DNA of 64,000 nucleotides, taken from assembly GCA_963753615.1 (NCBI GenBank), contig CAVWCW010000024.1:26766-90765 (forward strand), read 5' to 3'. This DNA is from CAVWCW01 sp963753615. Lineage in GTDB: Bacteria > Pseudomonadota > Gammaproteobacteria > Chromatiales > Chromatiaceae. The translations under genes and the position numbers were made by a program. Under the pieces are notes generated by a model. That model ran no database searches. It was not told the origin of the DNA and saw only the letters and a program-made list of their open reading frames with translations. Each line of letters starts with the position of its first letter. Within the stretch, counting starts at the first letter, position 1. Shown in pieces: positions 18,323-27,154 of this stretch.

Positions 18323-19360
18323 TCAGCGGAACTGCTCTTTGTTGACCGCCTTGAGCCGGGCGTCGGGCTTGGATACCAATCCCTGCTTCACCAGTTCCAA
18401 CAGGTGCTGGTCCAAGGTCTGCATACCGAAGGCCTGGCCGGTCTGGATTGCCGAATACATCTGCGCCACCTTGTCCTCGCGAACCAGGTTGCGGATGGCG
18501 GGGGTGCCGACCATGATCTCCCAGGCCGCAATGCGGCCGCCGCCAGGCTTTTTTAGCAGCGTCTGGGCGATCACCGCGCGCAGGGATTCCGAGAGCATGG
18601 AGCGAACCATGCTCTTCTCCGCCGCCGGGAAGACGTCGATAATGCGGTCGATGGTCTTGGCCGCAGAGCTGGTGTGCAGGGTGCCGAATACCAAATGCCC
18701 TGTTTCGGCTGCGGTCAGGGCCAGGCGGATGGTTTCGAGGTCGCGCATCTCGCCCACCAGGACAATGTCCGGATCCTCGCGCAGGGCCGAGCGCAGGGCC
18801 TCGGCGAAGCCCAGCGTATCTCGGTGCACTTCGCGCTGGTTGATCAGGCACTTCTTGCTCTGGTGCACGAACTCGATCGGGTCCTCGATGGTAAGGATGT
18901 GACCGTAGTCGTTTTCGTTGATATGGTTGATCATCGCCGCCAGGGTGGTGGACTTACCCGAGCCGGTTGGCCCTGTGACCAGGATCAGCCCGCGCGGCAC
19001 GTTAATCAGTTCCTTGAAGCTGGTCGGGCAGTTCAGGTCCTCCAGCGATTTGATGATCGATGGGATGGTACGGAACACCGCGCTGGCCCCCCGGTCCTGG
19101 TTGAAGGCGTTGACGCGAAAGCGCGCAAGACCGGGCACCGCGAACGAAAAGTCGGTCTCCAGGAACTCTTCGTAGTCCTTGCGCTGCTTGTCGTTCATGA
19201 TGTCGTACACCAACTGGTGTACGGTCTTGTGCTCAAGGGCCGGGACATTGATGCGGCGGATGTCACCGTCGACCCGGATCATTGGCGGCAGACCCGCCGA
19301 CAGGTGCATATCTGACGCATTGTGCTTGACGCCGAACGCCAGCAATTCCGTTATGTCCAT
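18323..19360 (-). CDS. pilT: PilT, pilus retraction ATPase
   Basis: This 345-residue motor ATPase retracts type IV pili. It starts MDITELLAFGVKHNASDMHL and carries Walker A GPTGSGKST, the catalytic segment DPDIVLVGEMRDLETIRLAL and the PilT-specific late motif AIRNLVREDKVAQMYSAIQ. The match to Pseudomonas PilT is near full-length. It is divergent from yggS, with the two promoters sharing about 125 bases. Confidence 0.97.
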   Translation of the reverse strand: MDITELLAFGVKHNASDMHLSAGLPPMIRVDGDIRRINVPALEHKTVHQLVYDIMNDKQRKDYEEFLETDFSFAVPGLARFRVNAFNQDRGASAVFRTIPSIIKSLEDLNCPTSFKELINVPRGLILVTGPTGSGKSTTLAAMINHINENDYGHILTIEDPIEFVHQSKKCLINQREVHRDTLGFAEALRSALREDPDIVLVGEMRDLETIRLALTAAETGHLVFGTLHTSSAAKTIDRIIDVFPAAEKSMVRSMLSESLRAVIAQTLLKKPGGGRIAAWEIMVGTPAIRNLVREDKVAQMYSAIQTGQAFGMQTLDQHLLELVKQGLVSKPDARLKAVNKEQFR

Positions 19361-19442
19361 GAGAGCTCATCCCCTTGGTTACTGCCATCGCCGCCGGCGC
19401 GGCGCAATGGCGGCGGACACCGGAAACGGGCTCGGTTATCAT

Positions 19443-19475
19443 TTGTTCTATCCCTCGAGCAGATTTTAGTATAGT
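19443..19475 (+). promoter_or_regulatory. Possible promoter of yggS
   Basis: TATAGT at 19470-19475 matches five of six -10 positions and lies 10 bases before the TTG start of yggS. TTGTTC at 19443-19448 is the only -35-like element but its spacing of 21 is too long. If the -10 is real, transcripts would be leaderless or nearly so, which would fit the lack of a ribosome-binding site. Confidence 0.25.
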
Positions 19476-19485
19476 CGAGCCGACC

Positions 19486-20187
19486 TTGACGACCGCGATT
19501 GCCCAACGCCTGGACACAATCCGCCGGCGCATCGCCGAAGCAGAACGCCGCTACGGCCGCCCCCCTGGATCCGTACGCCTGCTTGCGGTCTCCAAGACCC
19601 AGCCGACGGCGGCCATCCGCGCCGCCCACGCCGCCGGCCAGGACTGTTTTGGCGAGAATTATGTGCGAGAGGCTCTGGACAAGGCCCGCGAACTCGCCGA
19701 CCTGAGCTTGGAATGGCACTATATCGGTCGCGTCCAGGGCAACAAGACCGCCGCAATCGCCACCCATTTCTCCTGGGTGCACTGCCTGAGCGAGGCACGC
19801 CATGCCCGGCGTCTGAGCCAGCAGCGCCCCAAGAGTCTGCCGCCGCTCAAGCTTTGCCTGCAGGTGAACATCAGCAACGAGGTGAGCAAAGGCGGGCTGG
19901 CGCCGCAAGCGGTGGCCGACCTGGCAGCCCTGGTGCGGGAGCTGCCGCGGCTGGAGCTGTGCGGTCTGATGGCAATCCCGGCGCCGGCCCAGGGGCTCGA
20001 GGCCCAGCGCCAACCGTTCGCCGAACTGCGCCGCCTGCGCGACCGCCTGGCTGGCTCGGATTTGCCGCTCACCACCCTCTCCATGGGCATGTCGGCGGAC
20101 CTGGAAGCGGCTATCGCCGAGGGTGCTACGCTAGTACGGATAGGCACCGCCATCTTCGGCCCCCGGCCTGGCAATCAACGTCGCTGA
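19486..20187 (+). CDS. yggS: YggS family pyridoxal phosphate-homeostasis protein
   Basis: This 233-residue PLP-binding barrel protein (PLPBP) helps keep free PLP and amino acid pools in balance. Visible family features are RLLAVSKTQPTAAIRAA, with the PLP lysine in AVSKTQ, then CFGENYVREALDKA, WHYIGRVQGNK, and the phosphate loop LSMGMSADLEAAI. I chose the TTG at 19486 because it gives the family length and start; upstream starts add a leader unlike the family. It precedes proC as in most gammaproteobacteria. Confidence 0.93.
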   Translation: MTTAIAQRLDTIRRRIAEAERRYGRPPGSVRLLAVSKTQPTAAIRAAHAAGQDCFGENYVREALDKARELADLSLEWHYIGRVQGNKTAAIATHFSWVHCLSEARHARRLSQQRPKSLPPLKLCLQVNISNEVSKGGLAPQAVADLAALVRELPRLELCGLMAIPAPAQGLEAQRQPFAELRRLRDRLAGSDLPLTTLSMGMSADLEAAIAEGATLVRIGTAIFGPRPGNQRR

Positions 20188-20217
20188 AAAGCACTTGGAA
20201 TCTCTGGAACCTAGATT

Positions 20218-21057
20218 ATGAAGTCGATTGTTGACAACACCCAGATAGCATTTATCGGCGCCGGCAATATGGCCTCGAGCTTGATCGGCGGCCTGATCGC
20301 AGACGGTCACGACCCGAACCGCATCCAGGCCAGCGACCCGGACCAAGAGCAGCTGGGCCGACTGGCCGCCCGTGTTGGCATCCGCATCGCGGCCGACAAT
20401 CATGCGGCACTGGCCGGTGCCGGCGTGGTGGTGCTGGCGGTCAAGCCTCAGGTCCTCGAGACAGTGGCGCGGGAACTGGCCCCCGGCCTCCGGCATCAAC
20501 GCCCGTTGCTGATCTCCATCGCCGCCGGGGTTCGCGAGCAGGACCTACTTGAATGGCTCGGGGGCGGTTTGCCGCTGGTGCGCGCAATGCCCAACACCCC
20601 GGCAATGGTGCAGTCGGGGGCGAGCGTACTGCATGCCAGCCCGAAGGTCAGCGAGGCCCAGAAAAACCTGGCCGAAAGCATCTTGCGGGCGGTGGGCATT
20701 ACCCAGTGGGTGGACGACGAGGCGCTGATGGACGCGGTCACCGCCGTTTCGGGCAGCGGCCCGGCTTACTTCTTTCTGATCATGGAAGCCATGAGCCAGG
20801 CCGGCGAAGAGCTGGGGCTGTCCCGCGAGACAGCCCACCTGTTGACGCTGCAGACCGCCTTGGGGGCGGCCCGCATGGCGATCGAGAGCAGCGAGACCCC
20901 GGAACGTCTGCGCCAGCGGGTGACCTCCCCCGGCGGCACCACCGAACGCGCCCTGGAGGTGCTGGAGCGGGGCGGCATCCGCGCCCTTTTCCGCGATGCC
21001 CTGCAGGCGGCCCGGGACCGCTCCCGGGAGCTGTCGCAAATGCTCGGGAAGCACTGA
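20218..21057 (+). CDS. proC: Pyrroline-5-carboxylate reductase
   Basis: This 279-residue NAD(P)H-dependent enzyme makes proline in the last biosynthetic step. The N-terminal Rossmann motif IAFIGAGNMASSLIGG, the central RAMPNTPAMVQSGAS, and the substrate-site stretch TAVSGSGPAYFFLIMEAM are all present, as is the C-terminal RVTSPGGTTERALEVLE. It lies between yggS and yggT, its usual neighbours. Confidence 0.97.
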   Translation: MKSIVDNTQIAFIGAGNMASSLIGGLIADGHDPNRIQASDPDQEQLGRLAARVGIRIAADNHAALAGAGVVVLAVKPQVLETVARELAPGLRHQRPLLISIAAGVREQDLLEWLGGGLPLVRAMPNTPAMVQSGASVLHASPKVSEAQKNLAESILRAVGITQWVDDEALMDAVTAVSGSGPAYFFLIMEAMSQAGEELGLSRETAHLLTLQTALGAARMAIESSETPERLRQRVTSPGGTTERALEVLERGGIRALFRDALQAARDRSRELSQMLGKH

Positions 21058-21058
21058 A

Positions 21059-21634
21059 ATGGACGGCTCCTACCTAACCAACCCTTTGGCCTTCCTGGTC
21101 CAGGTCCTGCTTGGACTCTATGCCCTGGTCGTGTTGCTGCGGTTCCTGCTGCAGTACCTGAGGGCGGATTTCTATAACCCGGTGTCCCAGTTCGTAGTGC
21201 AGGTCACCGACCCGCCACTGCGTCCCCTGCGCCGCTTGGTGCCAGGCTGGGGTGGCTGGGACCTCGCTTCGCTAACACTGGCCTGGTTGGTCAAGGCGGT
21301 GGAGTTGATGCTGGTTCTAATGATCAAGGGCCACGGCCTGCACCTGATCGGCCCCCTTCTATGGGCGCTGCCCGAGTTGGTAGCCCTGGGCATTAATGTC
21401 TTCCTGTTCGCGCTGGTGATACAGGTAATCATGAGCTGGCTCAACCCCGGCGGCTATAACCCGGCGCTCGACCTGGTAGAGCGCCTGACCAGGCCCCTGC
21501 TGACGCCGGCCCGACGCCTATTGCCGCCGATCAGCGGTCTGGACCTTTCGCCAATGCTCGTAATGCTCGGGTTGGTGGTTCTGGAGATGCTGCTGCTACC
21601 GCCCCTGCGCACGCTCACCGGCAGCCCTTTTTGA
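21059..21634 (+). CDS. yggT: YggT family membrane protein
   Basis: This 191-residue protein holds two tandem YggT units with about four to five membrane segments. Each unit has an RFLLQ or SWLNP helix followed by an amphipathic loop with paired prolines (VTDPPLRPLRRLVPG and LTRPLLTPARRLLPP). YggT proteins are linked to osmotic stress and cell-envelope or division functions in other bacteria. I start at the ATG one base after the proC stop; the longer frame overlapping proC is not conserved. Its stop overlaps the next gene. Confidence 0.92.
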   Translation: MDGSYLTNPLAFLVQVLLGLYALVVLLRFLLQYLRADFYNPVSQFVVQVTDPPLRPLRRLVPGWGGWDLASLTLAWLVKAVELMLVLMIKGHGLHLIGPLLWALPELVALGINVFLFALVIQVIMSWLNPGGYNPALDLVERLTRPLLTPARRLLPPISGLDLSPMLVMLGLVVLEMLLLPPLRTLTGSPF

Positions 21635-21915
21635 GCTGGTACCGTTGGGACGGCGCGGACCTGCTGCTGGATCTGCGGGTGCAGCCCCGAGCCGCCTGCG
21701 ACTCGTTCGGCGACCCTGTGGGCGGGCGCCTCAAGCTGCGCCTCACCGCCCCGCCCGCGGAGGGCAAAGCCAATGCGCGACTGACCCATTTCCTGGCCAA
21801 GGCCTTCGGTGTGCCGAAGGCCCAAGTGCAATTGGAGAGCGGTGCAGCGAGCCGTAACAAACGGGTAAGGATTCAGGCCCCGGCGCGGCTGCCGCTTGGA
21901 TTAGAACGGCCCTGA
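21631..21915 (+). CDS. yggU: YggU family (DUF167) protein
   Basis: This 94-residue protein belongs to the DUF167/YggU family of small alpha-beta proteins of unknown function. The diagnostic core is LTAPPAEGKANARLTHFLAK and the C-terminal SGAASRNKRVRI. The start is a TTG overlapping the yggT stop, which suggests translational coupling. In Pseudomonas metX and metW come soon after; here they are absent and a 230-base gap with no gene I recognise follows. Confidence 0.9.
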   Translation: MSWYRWDGADLLLDLRVQPRAACDSFGDPVGGRLKLRLTAPPAEGKANARLTHFLAKAFGVPKAQVQLESGAASRNKRVRIQAPARLPLGLERP

Positions 21916-22145
21916 ACTCGGCATTGTCCCCATTGCCGCCGCCTCGAATGCGCTATATGCTTGGCATCCAAGAAGCAGTTGATCATAAAGCCGGTCTGGC
22001 CATACTCAGCACGGCTTTCGAAGCTGGGGTTTCCGAAAAGATGTTTTGGTCGCCCAGGCAACCCCGAGAACCGCACGTCGGAGTTGCGGTCTCAACCGTA
22101 ATTGATCGGCAGCAACAAGACTGCCAACCAAGCCGAGGAGTATCG

Positions 22146-22589
22146 ATGAAAAATTTTGCAGCAATCCTGGCCGCGCTGGCCCTTTTCTCCCTGCCTCTGA
22201 GCGGCCAGGCAGAGAACAGCACCAATATCCCGGGCTACGTGATACACCATAACGCCTTCACCACCGACACCCTGTCGCCGGAGGTCGCCCGGCACTACAA
22301 TCTGACCCGGAGCAAAAACCGAGGCATGCTCAATGTCAGCGTGATCCGCGGGATTCCCGGCCAGGTCGGGCAATCGGTGGCCGCTGAGGTGAGCGTCCAG
22401 GCCACCAACCTGACAGGCCAGAGCCGCGGAATCGATATGCGCGAGATCCGCGACGGCGAAGCCATCTACTACATCGGCGACTTCCGCATTACCAACCAGG
22501 AGACGCTGAACTTCGATATCGAAGTCACGCCGGAGGGCGAATCCTCCCCCTACCAGGCGCGCCTGAGCCAACAGTTCTACATTGATTGA
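22146..22589 (+). CDS. DUF4426 periplasmic protein
   Basis: This 147-residue protein has a cleavable signal peptide (about residues 1-22, ending SGQAEN). It resembles the DUF4426 family: the stretches YVIHHNAFTTDTLSPEVARHY, NRGMLNVSVIR and RQFYID-like C-terminus (LSQQFYID) are typical. A GAGGAG ribosome-binding site precedes the ATG. In Pseudomonas a DUF4426 gene also lies a few genes beyond proC and yggT. The function is not known; the protein is probably a soluble beta-rich domain. Confidence 0.85.
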   Translation: MKNFAAILAALALFSLPLSGQAENSTNIPGYVIHHNAFTTDTLSPEVARHYNLTRSKNRGMLNVSVIRGIPGQVGQSVAAEVSVQATNLTGQSRGIDMREIRDGEAIYYIGDFRITNQETLNFDIEVTPEGESSPYQARLSQQFYID

Positions 22590-22601
22590 GCGCGAGACGG
22601 G

Positions 22602-22627
22602 GCCCTGGAGCCGTCGGGTTCCAGGGC
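22602..22627. terminator. Stem-loop between converging genes
   Basis: GCCCTGGA (22602-22609) and TCCAGGGC (22620-22627) form a perfect eight-base stem with a ten-base loop, placed exactly between the two converging stop codons. No T run follows on either strand, so it is a weak or bidirectional stop, or an RNA-stability element. Confidence 0.45.
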
Positions 22628-23308
22628 TCACCAAGCCTGCCAAAGGGTGAACAGCCCGAACCCCGCGACCATCCCCCCCGCCGCCTGGCGCACGCCGCGC
22701 CTCCGCAACCAACCGGCCAGACTGCCGGCGGCAATCCCCATCAACAGCAGATTCGGCAAGGTGCCGAGCCCGAACGCCAGCATCAGACCGGCTCCGCGCA
22801 GCGGGCTGCCGGCAGACAGCGCCCAAACCAGCGCGCTGTAGACCAAACCGCAGGGCACCCATCCCCAAAGCGCCCCCAGCACCAAGGCCTGGGACGGCGA
22901 GCGCACCGGCAGCCAGCGGCGGGCCAGGGGCTCGATCCGCCGCCACAGGGCGCCGCCCAGGTGCTCGATCCGGTTTAGGCCGAACCACCAGCCCCCCAGG
23001 TACAGTCCCAAACCCAACATGAATAGCCCCGCCAACAGAAGCAGGGCTCGCTGGGCGTACCAGACCGGCAGGCTGGTGGCCAACAGCATGCCGAGCCCGC
23101 CTGCCAGCAGGCCGGCCAGACCATAGCTGGCGATGCGCCCCAGATTGTAGGCCATCAGCAGGGGCAGCATGGCGCGGGGATCGCTGCGCCGCGACTCCGC
23201 CAACCCAAAACTGAGGGCAGCGACGATGCCGCCGCACATACCCACGCAGTGCACCCCGCCGAGCAGGCCGACTACGAACGCCGCCGCGTAGGAAAACCCG
23301 GACTCCAT
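22628..23308 (-). CDS. TauE/SafE (DsbD-like) family membrane protein
   Basis: This 226-residue protein has about six membrane segments and belongs to the sulfite-exporter TauE/SafE-type group with a DsbD-like fold. Key features are GGVHCVGMCGGIVAAL (C21 and C25), YNLGRIASYGLAGLLAG and WGWVPCGLVYSAL (C153). Relatives are often found beside cbb3 oxidase assembly genes and are thought to move metals or reductant, but here there is no oxidase gene. The ATG at 23308 shares a base with the end of the ampG gene upstream, so the two are probably co-expressed. Confidence 0.82.
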   Translation of the reverse strand: MESGFSYAAAFVVGLLGGVHCVGMCGGIVAALSFGLAESRRSDPRAMLPLLMAYNLGRIASYGLAGLLAGGLGMLLATSLPVWYAQRALLLLAGLFMLGLGLYLGGWWFGLNRIEHLGGALWRRIEPLARRWLPVRSPSQALVLGALWGWVPCGLVYSALVWALSAGSPLRGAGLMLAFGLGTLPNLLLMGIAAGSLAGWLRRRGVRQAAGGMVAGFGLFTLWQAW

Positions 23309-24852
23309 CAACCCGCGGCCACGGCGCGTGCCCCGGTCGGAACATAGCGGGCCGCCAGCCAGATCAGCAGCAGCACCGGAAGCCCGATCAAGGCGGTGAT
23401 CATAAAGAAATTCTGATAGCCAATGGCATCGACGATGGTTCCGGAATAGCCGCCCAAGAACTTGGGGACGAGCAGCATCAGGGAACTGAACAGCGCATAC
23501 TGAAAAGCGGTGAAGGAGACTTGGGTCAGGCCGGAGAGATAGGCCACGAAGGCAGCCGCGGCGATACCGCCGCTGATATTGTCGGCAGAAATCACCAGCA
23601 CCAGCCAAGCCACATCCGGCCCCTGTTGGGCCAGCACCATAAACAGCAGGTTGGTGCCCGCGGACAGCAAGGCGCCCAGGAACAGGATCCGCATCACCCC
23701 GTAGCGCAACGCCAGGGCACCGCCGAGGAAGCCGCCGAGCAAGGTCATCAACAGACCGAAGGTCTTGGTGATATCGGCGATCTGGTGCTTGTCGAACCCG
23801 AGGTCGGTATAGAAGACATTCGAGATCACCCCGAGCACGATATCAGAAATCCGATAGCAACCAATCAGCAACAGGATCAGCAGAGCCATGCGCCCATAAC
23901 GCCGAAAGAAGTCCCGGAGCGGGTCGAGGTAGGTTTCGCGCAGCACCGATCCCGGCACCAACCGCAGCGCGACCACCAGACGCCCGGCCCACCAGGCCGC
24001 CGCCAATGCCAGCAACAAGCGCAGCAGCCCCCAGAGAAAACCGCCGAAGTGGCCGGTCTCCACTTCGAACCAATCCCGGAAGCCGCGTTCGAAACCCCAG
24101 AACGCAGCGACGAAGGCCGCCACCACCAGCAGAAACATGCCGAGGAACCGGAGATAATGCGCCAGGCCGTTGAGATAGGGGCTCGGACGAGCCTCGGTCT
24201 GGGGCTCCCGGATCACCAGCGTGGTAACTACCCCTACCAGCATGGTAGCGGCCATGCACAAATAGGCCAACCGCCAAGCCTCGTAGGCATAGACGTCAGC
24301 GGAGCCGAACCAGGCCGCCAGTTTGAGACCGCCGGCGCCGGCAGCCAGCATACCAATGCGGTAACCGGCGATATAGGTAGACGACATCAGGGCCTGGAGA
24401 TCGGCGGGTGCCGACTCGATGCGGTAGGCGTCGATGACGATATCCTGGGTGGCGGAGGAGAACCCAAGCAGAACGGCCGCCACGGCCAGGGGCAGTAAAC
24501 TGTCGGCGGGGTCATTCAGGGCCATGGCCAGGATGGCACTGATGATGGCCGCCTGGGACAACAGCAGCCAGGCGCGACGCCGTCCCAAGCGCCGGCTCAA
24601 CCAAGGCAGGGGAAGCCTGTCCACCAGCGGCGCCCAGACGAACTTAAAGCCGTAGCCCAGGCCGGCCCAACTCAGGAAGGTGATGGTGCTGCGCTCCAAC
24701 CCCGCCTCGCGCAACCACACCGACAAGGTGCCGAAGATCAACAACAGCGGCAGCCCGGCGGAAAAGCCGAGGAAAAGCATGGTAACCACCCGCGGGTGGC
24801 CATAGGCGACCAAGGTCTGGCGCCAGCTTCTTTGGGAGACGGAACTGGGCAT
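23308..24852 (-). CDS. ampG: AmpG-type muropeptide permease (MFS)
   Basis: This 514-residue inner-membrane transporter has about 12-14 membrane segments. It carries the AmpG-type signatures LFLGFSAGLPLLLIFGTLS near the N-terminus, GYGFKFVWAPLVDRLPLP, SSATQDIVIDAYRIE and a long central loop with PLRDFFRRYG. AmpG imports GlcNAc-anhydroMurNAc peptides for cell-wall recycling. The start at 24852 follows GAGAGAGG and is preferred to one 51 bases upstream. It diverges from pyrE. Confidence 0.92.
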   Translation of the reverse strand: MPSSVSQRSWRQTLVAYGHPRVVTMLFLGFSAGLPLLLIFGTLSVWLREAGLERSTITFLSWAGLGYGFKFVWAPLVDRLPLPWLSRRLGRRRAWLLLSQAAIISAILAMALNDPADSLLPLAVAAVLLGFSSATQDIVIDAYRIESAPADLQALMSSTYIAGYRIGMLAAGAGGLKLAAWFGSADVYAYEAWRLAYLCMAATMLVGVVTTLVIREPQTEARPSPYLNGLAHYLRFLGMFLLVVAAFVAAFWGFERGFRDWFEVETGHFGGFLWGLLRLLLALAAAWWAGRLVVALRLVPGSVLRETYLDPLRDFFRRYGRMALLILLLIGCYRISDIVLGVISNVFYTDLGFDKHQIADITKTFGLLMTLLGGFLGGALALRYGVMRILFLGALLSAGTNLLFMVLAQQGPDVAWLVLVISADNISGGIAAAAFVAYLSGLTQVSFTAFQYALFSSLMLLVPKFLGGYSGTIVDAIGYQNFFMITALIGLPVLLLIWLAARYVPTGARAVAAG

Positions 24853-24956
24853 CGAACCTCTCTCGGCGTGCGTCGCAGGCAAAACCGCGATGATACCTTG
24901 CATCCGGGCCGACCGCCCCGGAAAATGCCCGCAACAGCCGTTGCGGAGAAACCGTC

Positions 24957-25598
24957 ATGCAGGACTACCAACGAACGTTCCTCGATTTCGCCCTCGCCGC
25001 GGGAGTTCTTCGCTTCGGCGAGTTCACCCTCAAATCCGGTCGGGTCAGCCCCTATTTCTTCAACGCCGGACTGTTCAACACCGGCGCCAGCCTGGCCAAC
25101 CTCGGGCGCTTCTACGCCCGGGCTGTCGTCGACTCCAACATCAGGTTCGACCTGCTTTTCGGCCCCGCCTACAAAGGCATTCCGCTGGCCGCGGTCACTG
25201 CCGCTGCCCTTTACGATAAGCACGGCATGGATATCCCGTATGCTTTCAACCGCAAGGAGGCCAAGGACCACGGCGAGGGCGGCAGCATCGTCGGACACCC
25301 CATGGAGGGCCGTATCCTGATTATCGACGACGTCATTACCGCCGGCACGGCGGTGCGCGAATCAATGCAGTTGATCTCCGCACTCGGCGCTGAACCGGCC
25401 GGGGTATTGATCGCCCTCGACCGCCAGGAGCGCGGGCAGGGCGAACGCTCAGCCATCCAGGAGGTGGAGCAGGACTACGGCGTCCCGGTAGCCGCCATCG
25501 TCCGCCTGGCCGAACTGGTGGAATACCTTGAAGGCCGCAGCGGCAACGGCCAGGATCTGGCGCGGATTCGGGACTATCGTGACCAATACGGAGTATGA
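24957..25598 (+). CDS. pyrE: Orotate phosphoribosyltransferase
   Basis: This 213-residue enzyme makes OMP from orotate and PRPP. The N-terminal FGEFTLKSGRVSPYFFNAG, the flexible catalytic loop NRKEAKDHGEGG and the PRPP motif ILIIDDVITAGTAVRES are all present, and the length matches E. coli PyrE. Despite the pyrimidine theme it is separate from the pyrRBX-K cluster. No attenuator hairpin with a T run is visible before it. Confidence 0.97.
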   Translation: MQDYQRTFLDFALAAGVLRFGEFTLKSGRVSPYFFNAGLFNTGASLANLGRFYARAVVDSNIRFDLLFGPAYKGIPLAAVTAAALYDKHGMDIPYAFNRKEAKDHGEGGSIVGHPMEGRILIIDDVITAGTAVRESMQLISALGAEPAGVLIALDRQERGQGERSAIQEVEQDYGVPVAAIVRLAELVEYLEGRSGNGQDLARIRDYRDQYGV

Positions 25599-25860
25599 GG
25601 CCCCGGCGCATTCGTGAAAGGGGGGGCTGAGGCAGCGAGAGATTTCCACCAGCCCTGCCTTGATCTTGTGCTCCCCAGCAACGCCGGATCCTCTCGAATC
25701 CAAGTTCGATCCAGGCGTTGCCCTCGGCGACGGACCGGCGGGCCTACGATATTTGCCGGCGATACCTCGCCAGGCCGCCCCGGGCAGGGCCGGCGAAAGC
25801 CGAGAACCGATCGCCGCCGGGGAAATGAGAAACCGGACACACTGGTCGCACCGGGCAAGC

Positions 25861-25890
25861 TTCGCAGCGCAGTCAAACCCGCACTATAAT
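25861..25890 (+). promoter_or_regulatory. Candidate sigma-70 promoter of the DUF4124 gene
   Basis: A perfect TATAAT at 25885-25890 lies 18 bases after TTCGCA (25861-25866, four of six matches), 35 bases before the start of the DUF4124 gene. The rest of the 25599-25925 gap shows no gene and no terminator that I can support. Confidence 0.5.
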
Positions 25891-25925
25891 TGGATGCTCG
25901 AGAATAGACCGGACAAGGGTGATGC

Positions 25926-26924
25926 ATGTCAAATGCTCGTAAACGGCTGATCGCCGCCGCTGTGCTGCTGGCTGGCAGTTTGGCCGCAGGCCCGCTGCCC
26001 GCGGGCAAGCTCTACCGCTGGGTCGACGATGAGGGCAATATTCATTTCACAGACCAGATGCCCGCTGAACAGGTCGATAAGGGCCGCACAGAACTCAACG
26101 ACCGGGGTCTGGCGATCGACCAGGTAAGCCCTGCCAAAACACCGGAGGAGCGGGCCCGCGAAGCCGAGTTGGAACGCTTGCGCCGAGAACAGCAACGGCT
26201 GCGCGAGAAGCAGGAGGCGGAGGATCGCGTCTTGCTGCGCACCTTCCACAGCGTGGACGACATAGCGCTGGCACGGGACGGCAAGCTGGCCGCGGTGGAC
26301 GTATTGATCCGGGTGTCCGAGCGTAACAACAAATTGCTTAAGGCGAAGCTGGCGGAAGAGGAAAAGCGGGCCGCCAACCTGGAGCGCGCCGGCAAACCGA
26401 TCCCCGAGAAGTGGCAGAACGAAATCGCCAGCAGCCGTAGCTCCTTGAACGACGGTTACGCCAACATCCTGCGCCACCAGGAGAACAAGGCCATCATCCG
26501 ACAAACGTACGGCGAGGATATCCGCCGCTTCCGCACGCTCAAGAACATGCAGGCGGAGGAAACCGATGTCGGTCACGACAAGGAGTCCGGAAAAGCCAAC
26601 TTGGCCAATGTCTATCGCTGCGAGGACGCCGTCAGCTGCGACCAGGCCTGGAGCCGGGCCCAGGCCTTCGCCGAAGATTTCGCCACCACCGAGTTGCAAC
26701 AGGCCACGAACGATCTGATCATCACCAAGCCACCGCTGCAGCACAACGACATCAGCGTCACCATCGCCCGCTTGCGGGAGGCTGAAGGCGATGCCGCCAC
26801 CCTGTTTCTCGATGTCCAGTGCCGCGGCAGCACCGACGGTCGGGAGTTCTGCGAAAGCCGCGAAGTGGAACTGATAATCAGCCGCTTCAGGCCCTATATG
26901 CGGTTCCAGATCCACCAACCCTGA
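25926..26924 (+). CDS. DUF4124 domain-containing exported protein
   Basis: This 332-residue protein has a signal peptide (about 1-26) and then a DUF4124 module (KLYRWVDDEGNIHFTDQMP), a short domain found at the N-terminus of many proteobacterial periplasmic proteins. A charged coiled coil follows (about 70-105, rich in ER/EQ pairs), then a helical region to about 220. The C-terminal part (about 225-330) has two cysteine pairs (CEDAVSCDQAW and a later CRGSTDGREFCES), which could form disulfides. The function is not known. It stands alone between pyrE and the converging slmA. Confidence 0.85.
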   Translation: MSNARKRLIAAAVLLAGSLAAGPLPAGKLYRWVDDEGNIHFTDQMPAEQVDKGRTELNDRGLAIDQVSPAKTPEERAREAELERLRREQQRLREKQEAEDRVLLRTFHSVDDIALARDGKLAAVDVLIRVSERNNKLLKAKLAEEEKRAANLERAGKPIPEKWQNEIASSRSSLNDGYANILRHQENKAIIRQTYGEDIRRFRTLKNMQAEETDVGHDKESGKANLANVYRCEDAVSCDQAWSRAQAFAEDFATTELQQATNDLIITKPPLQHNDISVTIARLREAEGDAATLFLDVQCRGSTDGREFCESREVELIISRFRPYMRFQIHQP

Positions 26925-27013
26925 GGATTGCCGGCGGCGATGGGACGGCGTTCAAAGCGATGTCGGGCCGCCGCCAAAGCTAACCGGGGGGCGGGAAACG
27001 ACTTGTCTCGCGC

Positions 27014-27032
27014 CTGATGCGCGGTGCATCAG
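27014..27032. repeat. Hairpin between DUF4124 gene and slmA
   Basis: CTGATGC (27014-27020) and GCATCAG (27026-27032) form a perfect seven-base stem with loop GCGGT, flanked by further GC complementarity. It lies between two converging genes and could end transcription in either direction, but lacks T runs. Confidence 0.35.
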
Positions 27033-27154
27033 CGGCGAGGGACCATCAAAACGGGCGATGCGTCGGCAGGCGGCACCGTCGCTGACTGGCCGCCCCACTC
27101 GCAGCCTCGACAGGTTCTTGCCCACCCCGTTACCAATGAACCTGTAGATACCTT

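Noticed and set aside
21916..22145. Remnant of metX or metW between yggU and the DUF4426 gene
   Set aside because: In Pseudomonas met genes lie here, but I found no stretch that resembles either protein in any frame.
25929..26918. A 329-codon minus-strand frame opposite the DUF4124 gene
   Set aside because: The plus strand has a promoter, signal peptide and a recognised DUF4124 start; the antisense frame shows none of these.
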